Shown in pieces: positions 54,856 through 63,445 of a DNA stretch of 64,000 nucleotides. A program made the position numbers and the translations under genes. The notes below the pieces were generated by a model. That model saw only the letters and a program-made list of their open reading frames with translations. It was not told where the DNA came from and made no database searches. Source of the stretch: a bacterium (lineage in GTDB: Bacteria > Desulfobacterota > Desulfocorpusculales > Desulfocorpusculum); NCBI GenBank assembly GCA_037481695.1, contig JBBFLE010000010.1, positions 1 to 64,000 of the forward strand, given 5' to 3'. Each line of letters begins with the position of its first letter. Within the stretch, counting starts at the first letter, position 1.

Positions 54856-56391
54856 ATGGCGAGTAGGAAGGTAGCTTTGGCTTTGGCCGCCATGGCAGGG
54901 GCCGCTCTTTTGGCAGGGAAGATGGAAATTGCTATGGCTCAGCCGCCCCAAGAGCTTCTTGGCAAATGGGGATACATAGTTTTGGGAAAAGGCGGCAAAG
55001 GTTCCTGGTTTGGTTACAAGACAGAGGCCGGGACCATGAACTTCAATGAAAATTACACCATAGTTAACAATTACAAGGAAAGTGCAGATAGGTGCCCAGA
55101 TGAGAATTACTGTATGAAGAGTGCTCACGAGACCCTAAGCTACTCTGTGGGAGAAAGTGGAGTGATCGTTATTGGGGAGACGGTCAAGTGCTTTCTTAGC
55201 GAGAGCAAGACCGTAATTCTTTGCGACGGCACAACCGGGATGGAAAGAAGTGGTGAGAAGTTCTTCATAGCCGGGCTGAAGTTGGATACACAGACTCAAT
55301 ATGAAGACTCTGCCCTCCTGGGTGAATATTTCACTGCATATTATGAGAAGGACTTGCTTGGCGAGGATAGGGGAAAGAATCGCCTCGGCTCTGTGATCGG
55401 GACAATCGAGTCCTCAGAAGATGGTCTTGAGATCACATCTGCCTCTGGATGGGAAAATGATGAGAAAGGAGGGGATAAGATCCATAGGGTGAATTTTGGT
55501 CCAATACCCCTTCAATTTAGTCCTGACGGATCTTTCCAGTTGGGTGGATTCGCAACCGGGTACCTGGGCATTCAAAGGAACATGGCTGTGGTATCAAATC
55601 CTTCCCAATTTTACCCCGACTTGGGGGATGATTTTGCGGTGCACGTGCTGCTAAGAAGGAATGACAGGGATTATTCGCAACAGGATCTTTCGGGAAGATG
55701 GGCATTTGTAGGCTTTGGGGACAAGGCCGCGCAAACTTACAGGGCAGAAATTGGGATCATAAACTGTGACTCTAATGGCTCGTGCGTTTTTTCCAGTAAG
55801 GTTACACCTGTAAACGGGACCTCCAAGTTCCACGTGGCAACAAGAACCATCACCGTCTCCTCAACAGGTGAGCTAAACGGCTTCCACCTAAGCACAAACA
55901 AGCCTCATATCTCAGGAGCCATAGGAGACAATGGCAACACCATGATCCTTCTCATGAATGAGGATAGCCAAAGCATAAACGACAGGCTCCTGGCAGTGGC
56001 GGTCAGGTACCCGGATGGCAACCTGCCTGGCTTTTCAGATCTGGAGTTGAAGGAGGTTTTAGCCCCTGATACCGCCAGCCCAGGAGAGAAGATCACGATC
56101 TCTTACACCGTAGAGAACAAGGGTGAAGAAGCGGCAACCAAAAGCGCCAGGGTTTCTTTCAGGCTAGTAAAGCAGGATGGATCAGAGGATATGGTGCTGG
56201 GGACTCAAAGAGTTCCCAAGCTGGATCATGGTGAGCTCTTCAATGGTTCCAAGAACCTCAGGCTAAAAAAGACCCTCACCCCGGGGAACTATTCTCTGAG
56301 GGTCTCGCTGGACCCAACAAATGCCATTTTTGAGAGCAGAGAGGACAACAATGAAAAGATCCTCGAGATCTCCATTACATCCGGATCCTAA
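54856..56391 (+). CDS. Secreted protein with C-terminal CARDB domain
   Basis: 511 residues from ATG 54856, with AGGAGAGGAAG upstream. Signal peptide MASRKVALALAAMAGAALL to about AMAQ. The middle (30-400) is unfamiliar and seems to hold two related beta-rich units, each opening with a similar phrase (LLGKWGYIVLGKGGKG and LSGRWAFVGFGDKA). The C-terminal 100 residues (LKEVLAPDTASPGEKITISYTVENKG ... IFESREDNNEK) are a CARDB-like adhesive fold. Codon use is more AT-rich than neighbours. Probably periplasmic or cell-surface; function unknown. Confidence 0.75.
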   Translation: MASRKVALALAAMAGAALLAGKMEIAMAQPPQELLGKWGYIVLGKGGKGSWFGYKTEAGTMNFNENYTIVNNYKESADRCPDENYCMKSAHETLSYSVGESGVIVIGETVKCFLSESKTVILCDGTTGMERSGEKFFIAGLKLDTQTQYEDSALLGEYFTAYYEKDLLGEDRGKNRLGSVIGTIESSEDGLEITSASGWENDEKGGDKIHRVNFGPIPLQFSPDGSFQLGGFATGYLGIQRNMAVVSNPSQFYPDLGDDFAVHVLLRRNDRDYSQQDLSGRWAFVGFGDKAAQTYRAEIGIINCDSNGSCVFSSKVTPVNGTSKFHVATRTITVSSTGELNGFHLSTNKPHISGAIGDNGNTMILLMNEDSQSINDRLLAVAVRYPDGNLPGFSDLELKEVLAPDTASPGEKITISYTVENKGEEAATKSARVSFRLVKQDGSEDMVLGTQRVPKLDHGELFNGSKNLRLKKTLTPGNYSLRVSLDPTNAIFESREDNNEKILEISITSGS

Positions 56392-56573
56392 GGCATGGCT
56401 CCTGGCTGTGGGGGGCTGGGTCTGCTCCAAGCAGTAGATTTGTCATTTTTACCATAGGCATTCTCTTAGGCCTTTCCAGGCTTGGGGATCTGGCCGGTTT
56501 TTCTTGGACTGGCATTTAGAAGGTTTCGAGGGCAGAGGGCAGATTTTTCTTTAAGATGCGGGGGATCTCAGAG

Positions 56574-56927
56574 ATGCTTTGTCAAAGGTGCCAAAAACAG
56601 GTTGATGAGTCCGATTTGCGCTGTCACGCAGGCAAAAGCTTGTGCGAGGATTGCTATATGGATGCCCTCAGCCCTCCTCGCACCTGTGACCCTTGGGCCA
56701 CTTACACTGCACGGCGCCTCAAGGATCAGGCCGTAAGCCCTGCCGGGCAGAAGATATTGGAACGCATCGGCCGGGAGCCAAGGCCCAGCTTTGAAGAGCT
56801 CCTGGAGGTGACGGGTCTTGACCCAGGGGATCTGGAAAGGGAGATCGCAGCCCTTCGTCACGCAGAACTTCTAAGGGCAGTGATGCTGCCAGGAGGTAAG
56901 AAGGGCTTTGCCCCCTTTGATCAATGA
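56574..56927 (+). CDS. Small Cys-rich protein with winged-helix-like C-terminus, hypothetical
   Basis: 117 residues from ATG 56574 (GGGGGA upstream; ATG 56556 is possible). N-terminal zinc-binding pattern MLCQRCQKQV...CHAGKSLCEDCYMDALSPPRTCDPWA with three CxxC-like pairs, then a helical region (SFEELLEVTGLDPGDLEREIAALRHAELL) resembling a winged helix. I recall similar proteins in other deltaproteobacteria, without known function. Possibly a regulator. Confidence 0.65.
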   Translation: MLCQRCQKQVDESDLRCHAGKSLCEDCYMDALSPPRTCDPWATYTARRLKDQAVSPAGQKILERIGREPRPSFEELLEVTGLDPGDLEREIAALRHAELLRAVMLPGGKKGFAPFDQ

Positions 56928-57058
56928 AGGGCAGGTGCCTTCAAGTGCTTAAGAAGGGTCTGGTCATAGGGGACCCGGCCAAGGCAATGGACATGGGGGT
57001 GATCCAGCACGGCTTTGAGGAAGGGTTTTTCTGGAAACCTGGGGGAGTTGAGGTTTGC

Positions 57059-57088
57059 TTGACACTTGCTATGGTGGATTCGTATACT
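57059..57088 (+). promoter_or_regulatory. Sigma70 promoter of TRAP operon 2
   Basis: Consensus TTGACA (57059-57064), an 18-nt spacer and TATACT (57083-57088). Leader of about 80 nt before the ATG at 57177, which has AAGGAGG upstream. Confidence 0.75.
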
Positions 57089-57176
57089 TAGCCAATCTTC
57101 TCGGTGACCCAACCCCAAGCCACGGGTCCCAGGAAATGCCGCTTCACAATCAGTTCTACAAGGAGGAATTTAAAGC

Positions 57177-58271
57177 ATGAAGAGACTCGCCTGTCTGTTC
57201 TTTGTGGCGGCCTTGGCCCTTGTCACCACCCAAGAGGCCTGGGCCAAGGTGGTCATCAAGCTGGCCAATGCAGGGCCTGCAAACCCTGATAACCGCACGG
57301 TCAAGGCTGTTGAGATCTTCAAGGCCATGGTGGAAACAGGCACCAAAGGTGAGGTGGAAGTGCAGGCCTACCACGCCTCTGCCCTGGGCAATGAAAGAGA
57401 AGCCCTGGAAGGGGTGAAGATGGGCACCATTCAGATGGGAACCCTCTCCTCTGGTCCTGTGGCAGGCTTCTTCCAGCCGGTCATGGTCTTTGGGATTCCT
57501 TATCTTTTCTCCAGTGCTCCTGCGGCATGGCAGGCTTACAACGGGGAGTTCGGGCAGGAATTCTCCCAGGCATTTCTGAAGGCTACAGGGGTGCGCATCC
57601 TGGGGATAACCGAGAATGGCTACAGGCACTTCACCAACAATGTCAGGGAGATCAAGTCCCCTGCGGATATGAAGGGCCTCAAGGTCCGCACCATGGAGAA
57701 CCCGGTGCACATGGAAATGGTCAAGAGCATGGGCGGATCTCCTACTCCCATTGCCTTTGGGGAGCTCTACACCGCACTTCAGCAGAAGGTGGTGGATGCC
57801 ATGGAGTGCCCCATAGTGCTTATCCACGACATGAAGTTTTACGAGGTCCAGAAGTACCTGGTTCTGGATGGACATCTCTATGATCCTCTTTTCATCTTCA
57901 TAAATGAGGAGTTCTATCAGAAGAAGCTTACCCCAGAGCAGCAGAAGGTGGTGGCCGAGGCCGCCAAGGTGCTGGCAGCTGCTCACAATGGATTCTCCCA
58001 GGAAGCCAACATCCAAGGGCTTCAGAAGCTCAAGGACAAGGGCATGGTGGTTTATCAACCCACCAAGGAGGAGATGGCCAAGTTCAGAGATGTGGCTCAA
58101 CCGGCTACCTTAGGTTACCTGAAGGAGAAGGTAGGAGAGCAGTGGGTCCAAAAGGCCCTTGATGCTGCCAAAAAGGGTGAGCAGGCAGTGGGGGACAAGG
58201 CCGATCAGATAGTGCAGGAGCACGTCAAGATGGCCAACCAGAAGTACGGCGAGTGGGTAAAGAAGAAGTAA
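57177..58271 (+). CDS. TRAP transporter substrate-binding protein (DctP family), transporter 2
   Basis: 364 residues; signal peptide MKRLACLFFVAALALVTTQ cleaved near EAWA. DctP fold with VVIKLANAGPANPDNRTVKA, GEVEVQAYHASALGNEREALEGV, MKGLKVRTMENPVHMEM (the Arg that binds the ligand carboxylate) and PIAFGELYTALQQKVVDAME. Diverged from the first DctP in this window, so probably a different ligand. Followed by a hairpin that could raise its level over the permeases. Confidence 0.95.
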   Translation: MKRLACLFFVAALALVTTQEAWAKVVIKLANAGPANPDNRTVKAVEIFKAMVETGTKGEVEVQAYHASALGNEREALEGVKMGTIQMGTLSSGPVAGFFQPVMVFGIPYLFSSAPAAWQAYNGEFGQEFSQAFLKATGVRILGITENGYRHFTNNVREIKSPADMKGLKVRTMENPVHMEMVKSMGGSPTPIAFGELYTALQQKVVDAMECPIVLIHDMKFYEVQKYLVLDGHLYDPLFIFINEEFYQKKLTPEQQKVVAEAAKVLAAAHNGFSQEANIQGLQKLKDKGMVVYQPTKEEMAKFRDVAQPATLGYLKEKVGEQWVQKALDAAKKGEQAVGDKADQIVQEHVKMANQKYGEWVKKK

Positions 58272-58313
58272 TTGCCTGGTTCCAGCTTGAGCTGAGTCAT
58301 TAGGGCTTTCATG

Positions 58314-58342
58314 AGGCGGGAAAAGCTGTATCCCGCCTTTTC
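58314..58342 (+). terminator. Intercistronic hairpin between dctP and dctQ of transporter 2
   Basis: AGGCGGGA (58314-58321) pairs with TCCCGCCT (58331-58338), followed by TTTCT. It lies 42 nt after the dctP stop and 23 nt before the dctQ start. Partial termination or mRNA stabilisation would give excess binding protein. Confidence 0.6.
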
Positions 58343-58360
58343 TCCATACAGGGACCCCGC

Positions 58361-58891
58361 ATGAGGGAAATAGCAAAAGCCATGGCACGGATCTGTGAAG
58401 GGTTCAGAAGAGTATCCATAGCGGCCTTGGTGGTCATCGGAGCCGTTATGTCAGTCATAGTGCTTCTTCAGATCATATTTCGTTTCTTGATCCATGTGCC
58501 CTTTCCCTGGTCAGAGGAACTGGCCCGTTATCTCATGATCTGGATGGGCATGTTGGGTGCCTTTGTGGCCCTCAGAGAAGGCAGACACATAGGGGTGAGC
58601 CTCTTTGTGGACAGGCTGCCTCCTGCTTGGGCCGCAAGGGTGATGCTGCTGGTACAGGTGGCCACCATAGTCTTTCTGGGTATAGTGGCCAAGCAGGGAT
58701 TCTCCTTGGCCCTGTTCAATGCGAGTCAGCTTTCCCCGGCCATGCAAATTCCCATGATCTTCCCTTATATGGCGGTACCGGTGGGTGCAAGCCTCATGAT
58801 ACTGGAGCTGGTGGCCAGCGTGTTGGGAGAGCTTTTCCAGGTACAGCAACTCAAGACAAGGCGGCTGACCGCTGCCACTTTGGATGGATGA
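58361..58891 (+). CDS. TRAP transporter small permease (DctQ family), transporter 2
   Basis: 176 residues, four membrane helices. RVSIAALVVIGAVMSVIVLLQIIFRF, PWSEELARYLMIWMGMLGAFVALREGRHIGVS is the strongly conserved DctQ core. Shine-Dalgarno before ATG 58361 is weak. Confidence 0.93.
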   Translation: MREIAKAMARICEGFRRVSIAALVVIGAVMSVIVLLQIIFRFLIHVPFPWSEELARYLMIWMGMLGAFVALREGRHIGVSLFVDRLPPAWAARVMLLVQVATIVFLGIVAKQGFSLALFNASQLSPAMQIPMIFPYMAVPVGASLMILELVASVLGELFQVQQLKTRRLTAATLDG

Positions 58892-59011
58892 TCAAGAAGA
58901 TGGTGCAAGTTGCCGCAAGTTTGAGAAAGTCAGTGGCCTTCACCGGGGTCCTTGCGGGAAAAGAGAGCCTGGGTCCTGAAACAGCCACAGGCTTCATGTA
59001 GAGGTGCAAAG

Positions 59012-60292
59012 ATGCTCCTGCTCATGGCAGTGGCTTTCACCATCACCCTTGTCATGGGATTTCCCATCGCCTTTTGCCTGGGCATTACCTCCCTGGCCGT
59101 GCTCTTGGCTTCGGATGTTCCCCTCAATCTGATGGCTCAGCGCATCTTCACCGGTATGGATTCATTTCCACTGATGGCAGTGCCTTTTTTTGTGCTGGCC
59201 GGAGAGATGATGAACGTGGGGGGCACCACCCAGAGGCTGATCTCCCTGGCCCATGTCTTGGTGGGAAAGATAAGAGGTGGACTGGCCCACACCACTGTGG
59301 TATCCGCCATGTTCTTGAGCGGCATCTCGGGATCTGCTGTGGCAGATGCATCTGCTCTTGGTTCGGTGCTCATCCCGGGCATGGTGCAAAGAGGATATGG
59401 TAGGGGTTTTTCTGCTGCCATCACTGCCTCGGCTGCGGTGATGGGGCCTACAATCCCGCCTTCCATTCTCATGGTCATCCTGGGGGTCACAACAGGCATC
59501 TCCATAGGGGCTCTTTTTGCTGCGGGCATGATCCCTGGTATTCTGCAGGGTCTGGCCATGATGGGCATGGCCTATTACTTTGCAGTAAAGCACAAGTACC
59601 CCAGGGACGAGGAGCCTCTGTCTTTGGGACGGATCTGGAGGGAGTTGCTGGGTGCAGGTCCGGCCCTCTTGGCTCCTGTGATCATAATAGGGGGCATACT
59701 GGCAGGGGCCTTCACGCCCACGGAGGCGGCAGTTGTGGCAGTATTCTATGCCCTGATCCTGGGGCTTTGGGTGTACAGGGAGCTCAAGTGGAAGGACCTG
59801 GTCAAGATCCTGGTCAACACAGGGATCACCACCTCGGTGCTTCTGCTCATCATCGGGATGGCCAATATCTTCGCATGGGTGCTCACTGCCGAGCAGGTTC
59901 CCCAAAAGATTGCCGCTGCCTTGCTAGGGATCACCAAGGATCCTTATCTGATCCTTTTGATGATCAATGTGGTGCTTTTGCTGGTGGGGATGTTCATGGA
60001 GGCCGGGGCGGCCATCGTCATTCTCTCGCCTACCTTGCTGGCCGTGGCCCAGGCCGTGGGCATCCATCCTCTGCATTTTGGTTTTGTGATGATCTTGAAC
60101 CTCTCCATTGGGCTCATAACTCCTCCTGTGGGGGTCCTGCTTTTTGTGGTGTGCGGCATAACAGGATACCCTTTCGGCCTGGTCACCAGGTGGGCCATGC
60201 CCTTTCTGGGAGCCAATCTGGTAACTCTGGCCCTGGTTACATATGTGCCTGCCCTGATCATGTGGGTACCCAAATTGTTCGGTTATGTGTGA
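59012..60292 (+). CDS. TRAP transporter large permease (DctM family), transporter 2
   Basis: 426 residues from ATG 59012 after GAGGTG; the longer reading from 58952 adds a non-homologous tail. Motifs: MGFPIAFCLGITSLAVLL, MAVPFFVLAGEMM, SGISGSAVADASALGSVLIPGM, VMGPTIPPSILMVILG and LSIGLITPPVGVLLFV. A 120-nt gap separates it from dctQ. Confidence 0.95.
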   Translation: MLLLMAVAFTITLVMGFPIAFCLGITSLAVLLASDVPLNLMAQRIFTGMDSFPLMAVPFFVLAGEMMNVGGTTQRLISLAHVLVGKIRGGLAHTTVVSAMFLSGISGSAVADASALGSVLIPGMVQRGYGRGFSAAITASAAVMGPTIPPSILMVILGVTTGISIGALFAAGMIPGILQGLAMMGMAYYFAVKHKYPRDEEPLSLGRIWRELLGAGPALLAPVIIIGGILAGAFTPTEAAVVAVFYALILGLWVYRELKWKDLVKILVNTGITTSVLLLIIGMANIFAWVLTAEQVPQKIAAALLGITKDPYLILLMINVVLLLVGMFMEAGAAIVILSPTLLAVAQAVGIHPLHFGFVMILNLSIGLITPPVGVLLFVVCGITGYPFGLVTRWAMPFLGANLVTLALVTYVPALIMWVPKLFGYV

Positions 60293-60337
60293 GGTTGTGG
60301 CTTGGGGCTTGCAAGGGGTTAAAGGGGGTTTTTCCTG

Positions 60338-61510
60338 ATGGCAGAACAGCAAAGATGGGTTGCCAGGGCTGTCAAAGAGCTGATGCCATCCAAGATAAGG
60401 GAAATGAGCCTTCGGGCCTCTGGTCTGAAAGGTGTGATTTCTCTGGGCATAGGGGAGCCGGACTTTCCCACCTCCCAGGAGGTGTGCCGACGGGCCTTGG
60501 AAGATGCCCTGGCCGGAGCCACCCATTATGCGCCCTCCCAGGGAGACCCAGAGCTTCTGGCTGCTCTTAGGGATTATATCCAGGAGCGCTATGGGATTTC
60601 TTTACAGGAGGAGAACTTGCTCATCACCTCCGGGGGGATGGGCGCCCTTACGGGTTTTTTCAGGACCGTTTTGAACCCTGGAGATGAGGTGCTGGTTCCG
60701 GAACCTCACTTCCCGGAATACCGGGCACACATAGAGCTGGCTGGGGGGAAGCTGGTGCATGTGCCCACCCGCCTGGAAGACGACTACGTGCCCCAGCCTG
60801 AGCAGGTGGAAAAGGCCCTGGGCTCCAAGAGCAAGGTGTTGCTCATCAACTCGCCCAACAACCCCACGGGCTCGGTCATCCCGGCTGGGGTCATGGACAG
60901 GCTGGCCTCTTTGGCCAAGGAGGCGGATCTGCTTGTTGTGTGTGACGAGGTGTACGACAGGCTTGTGTTCGACGGGCATGCCCACCAGTCCATGGTCACT
61001 CGGCCTGGAATGAGTGAACGCACGGTGGTCATAGGGTCTTTTTCCAAGGCCTTTGCCATGACAGGGTGGCGCCTCGGCTATGCATTCGGACCCGCTGAAC
61101 TCATCAGGGAGATGACCAAGGTGGTGACCTACTACACCTCCTGCGCCTCTTCTGTTTCCCAGAGGGCTGGTCTGGCAGCCTTGAGATCCGGCCAGGCCCT
61201 GGTGGAGGGCATGGTGGCCGAATTCCAGAAAAGAAGAGATCTGGTGTACGAGAGTCTCTGCCAGATCCCAGGGATTAGAGTTTCAAGACCTGCCGGAGCC
61301 TTTTATATCTTTCCCAACCTGGAATCCATCACCCAGGACACAGAGGAATTCGCCATACGCCTCCTTGAGCAGGAAAGGGTTGTGGTGGTGCCTGGGGAGC
61401 CTTTTGGACCCTCTGGGAGGTCCTGCGTTAGGATGGCCTTTACGGTGGGGATGGAGGATCTTGGGGAAGCCATGAAAAGATTCAAGAGGTTTGCCTTGAG
61501 TTTTTCCTGA
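60338..61510 (+). CDS. Class I/II PLP-dependent aminotransferase
   Basis: 390 residues of the aspartate aminotransferase I-gamma type. GIGEPDFPTS, SPNNPTGSV, DEVYDRL and the PLP Lys in GSFSKAFAMTGWRLGY; the carboxylate-binding Arg is in CVRMAF. Amino donor and acceptor not determined. It lies 45 nt behind TRAP transporter 2, so the two may share a transcript and a substrate. Confidence 0.93.
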   Translation: MAEQQRWVARAVKELMPSKIREMSLRASGLKGVISLGIGEPDFPTSQEVCRRALEDALAGATHYAPSQGDPELLAALRDYIQERYGISLQEENLLITSGGMGALTGFFRTVLNPGDEVLVPEPHFPEYRAHIELAGGKLVHVPTRLEDDYVPQPEQVEKALGSKSKVLLINSPNNPTGSVIPAGVMDRLASLAKEADLLVVCDEVYDRLVFDGHAHQSMVTRPGMSERTVVIGSFSKAFAMTGWRLGYAFGPAELIREMTKVVTYYTSCASSVSQRAGLAALRSGQALVEGMVAEFQKRRDLVYESLCQIPGIRVSRPAGAFYIFPNLESITQDTEEFAIRLLEQERVVVVPGEPFGPSGRSCVRMAFTVGMEDLGEAMKRFKRFALSFS

Positions 61511-61760
61511 AAAGGCCTGAGCGTCCAGATCCATAGAAGGCCATTGCCGGGACTCTCTGGCTTGCATTATTGGGTATGGGCAGATAACACAGACCAACTT
61601 CACGATAGGTTTGGACCAACTCTTTTATGCTTCGCAGCCACCTTGATTCTCTCTATGGGGTCCTTGCCCGGTCCAGATCTGAAAATAAATGAATCCAGCA
61701 AGGCTTTGGGGGCTCGCCCCCAACCCGACCTGTGTTGGAGAATAATTCAGGCCAGAGGTA
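61511..61760. other. Intergenic region with G/C hairpin
   Basis: TTGGGGG (61706-61712) pairs with CCCCCAA (61717-61723) around CTCG. It lies about 200 nt after the aminotransferase and has no T run behind it. No gene recognised in this stretch. Confidence 0.4.
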
Positions 61761-61793
61761 TTGCGACATACCCTACCAGTTTTATAAAATGGT
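61761..61793 (+). promoter_or_regulatory. Promoter and overlapping inverted repeat before the Rrf2 gene
   Basis: TTGCGA (61761-61766), 16 nt, TATAAA (61783-61788). Overlapping the -10 is ACCA-G-TTTTATAAAA-TGGT (61775-61793), an A/T-rich inverted repeat of the sort Rrf2 regulators bind. Its place over the -10 suggests autorepression. Confidence 0.55.
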
Positions 61794-61817
61794 AAAAAAC
61801 TCAGGGAGGAATATCAG

Positions 61818-62264
61818 ATGCGACTTTCTACCCGCGGCAGATATGGTGCAAGGTTCATGTTGGATCTAGCCATTCATCAAGGCCAGGGGCCGGTTCTTCT
61901 AAAGGATTTGGCACAGCGGCAAAACCTCTCTGTAAAGTATCTGGAGCAGCTTGTGGGCCCTCTTCGCAAGGCCGGCCTGGTCAAGAGCAAAAGAGGTGTC
62001 AAGGGGGGATTCCAGCTATCTAGAGCTCCTGAGGAGATAAAAATGCTGGAAATAGTGGAGGCCGTGGAGGGCTCCTTGAGCCTGGTGGAATGCGTGGCCC
62101 ATCCCAGGGGGTGTCCCAGGTCCGAAGAGTGTGCCACCAAGGAAGTCTGGGGAAAGGCTGCAGATGCGGTCAGAGAAGTACTGGCTGGAATCACCCTGGC
62201 AGACATGATAGGCCTTCATTCCTCAAAAAAGAAAAGGAGGACATCCCCCCATGCGCATCCATGA
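61818..62264 (+). CDS. Rrf2 family regulator with IscR-like cysteines
   Basis: 148 residues. Winged helix [20 protein letters not shown] with [30 protein letters not shown], the Rrf2 DNA-binding unit. Three cysteines in the pattern C-x6-C-x5-C (positions near 92-105, [15 protein letters not shown]) could hold a [2Fe-2S] cluster as in IscR. The neighbouring cysK, which it overlaps by 14 nt, points to control of cysteine supply, as for CymR. GGGAGG precedes the start. Confidence 0.92.
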   Translation: MRLSTRGRYGARFMLDLAIHQGQGPVLLKDLAQRQNLSVKYLEQLVGPLRKAGLVKSKRGVKGGFQLSRAPEEIKMLEIVEAVEGSLSLVECVAHPRGCPRSEECATKEVWGKAADAVREVLAGITLADMIGLHSSKKKRRTSPHAHP

Positions 62265-63189
62265 AAGCATCGCCCAGACCATAGGTCAAACACCCCTCGT
62301 GCGGCTTCGAAGGGTGGCCCGAGATCTTCATGCACAGGTAGTGGCCAAGCTAGAGTCCTTTAATCCTTGTCACAGCGTAAAGGACAGGATAGGGGTCAGC
62401 ATGATAGAGGCAGCGGAGAAGGCCGGTAAGCTGGGGCCTGAAACAATCGTGCTTGAGCCCACAAGTGGCAACACCGGTATTGCCTTGGCCATGGCTTGTG
62501 CGGCCAAGGGCTATCCATTGGTTCTGACCATGCCCGATTCCATGAGCGTGGAGCGCAGGATTCTGCTTAGGGCTTTGGGGGCCAAACTGGTCCTGACACC
62601 TGCTGCCGAAGGCATGAGAGGGGCGGTGCGGAAGGCCGAGGAGATGGCCGCAGAGGATCCCCGGTACTTCATCCCGCAGCAGTTTCAAAATCCGGCCAAT
62701 CCTGAGATTCACAGAAGAACCACGGCCGAGGAGATATGGCAGGACACAGAAGGGCGGGTGGATGTGTTGGTCTCAGGGGTAGGCACAGGCGGGACCATAA
62801 CCGGTGTTTCGGAGGTGATCAAGGCCAGAAAACCACAGTTTCGGGCTGTGGCCGTGGAGCCTGAGGAATCCCCGGTTCTCTCAGGCGGGAAGCCGGGCCC
62901 GCACAAGATACAAGGCATAGGGGCAGGGTTTGTGCCGGAGGTCCTGAACCTTTCGGTGGTGGACGAGATCATTCGGGTGAAGAGCGAAGACGCTGGGAAG
63001 ATGGCCAAGCGGCTGGCCAGGGAAGAGGGGATTCTGGCTGGCATCTCCAGCGGAGCCGCGGCCTGGGCTGCCTTGGAGGTGGCTCGCAGGCCCGAGTCCA
63101 AAGGCAAGCTGATAGTGGTGGTGCTGCCTGATACAGGCGAGAGGTACTTGAGCACCTGGCTTTTTGAGGAGGAAAGAAAAGGGGATTGA
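62251..63189 (+). CDS. cysK: Cysteine synthase (O-acetylserine sulfhydrylase)
   Basis: 312 residues. PLP Lys in [11 protein letters not shown], substrate loop [15 protein letters not shown] phosphate loop [11 protein letters not shown], and [12 protein letters not shown]. Makes cysteine from O-acetylserine and sulfide. Start overlaps the regulator end by 14 nt. cysE is not nearby. Confidence 0.95.
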   Translation: MRIHESIAQTIGQTPLVRLRRVARDLHAQVVAKLESFNPCHSVKDRIGVSMIEAAEKAGKLGPETIVLEPTSGNTGIALAMACAAKGYPLVLTMPDSMSVERRILLRALGAKLVLTPAAEGMRGAVRKAEEMAAEDPRYFIPQQFQNPANPEIHRRTTAEEIWQDTEGRVDVLVSGVGTGGTITGVSEVIKARKPQFRAVAVEPEESPVLSGGKPGPHKIQGIGAGFVPEVLNLSVVDEIIRVKSEDAGKMAKRLAREEGILAGISSGAAAWAALEVARRPESKGKLIVVVLPDTGERYLSTWLFEEERKGD

Positions 63190-63445
63190 CTTGTGGGCTA
63201 TGCCCATCGCCCGATTGCGAGAAGAGTTTGACACCAGGATGAGGCCCAACTAAAATGGTCAGATATTCGGGTTCCCCTGGAACCTGACAGCTTCCAGGAA
63301 AGAGAGGTGATGGCAATGGGATGGATCATGCGCAGCCCCGTACAGGGGCACCCACGGTCTTTGCCCTCGAGGAGGGCAAAAATTTCAAGGCCGGGGGACA
63401 TGCGCGGTCCCATCGGCCCAGATCCTAATATGCCTGGAGGCAAAG
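63190..63445. other. Leader of the DUF39 gene with a 9-bp hairpin
   Basis: 256 nt with no convincing gene. TTTGCCCTC (63360-63368) pairs perfectly with GAGGGCAAA (63372-63380) around a 3-nt loop. A smaller GGTTCC/GGAACC hairpin lies near 63270-63284. No SAM or T-box motif was recognised. GGAGG precedes the ATG at 63446. Confidence 0.4.

Noticed and set aside
63270-63284. tRNA T-arm
   Set aside because: A GGTTCC/GGAACC hairpin resembles one, but no acceptor stem, D arm or anticodon arm surrounds it.
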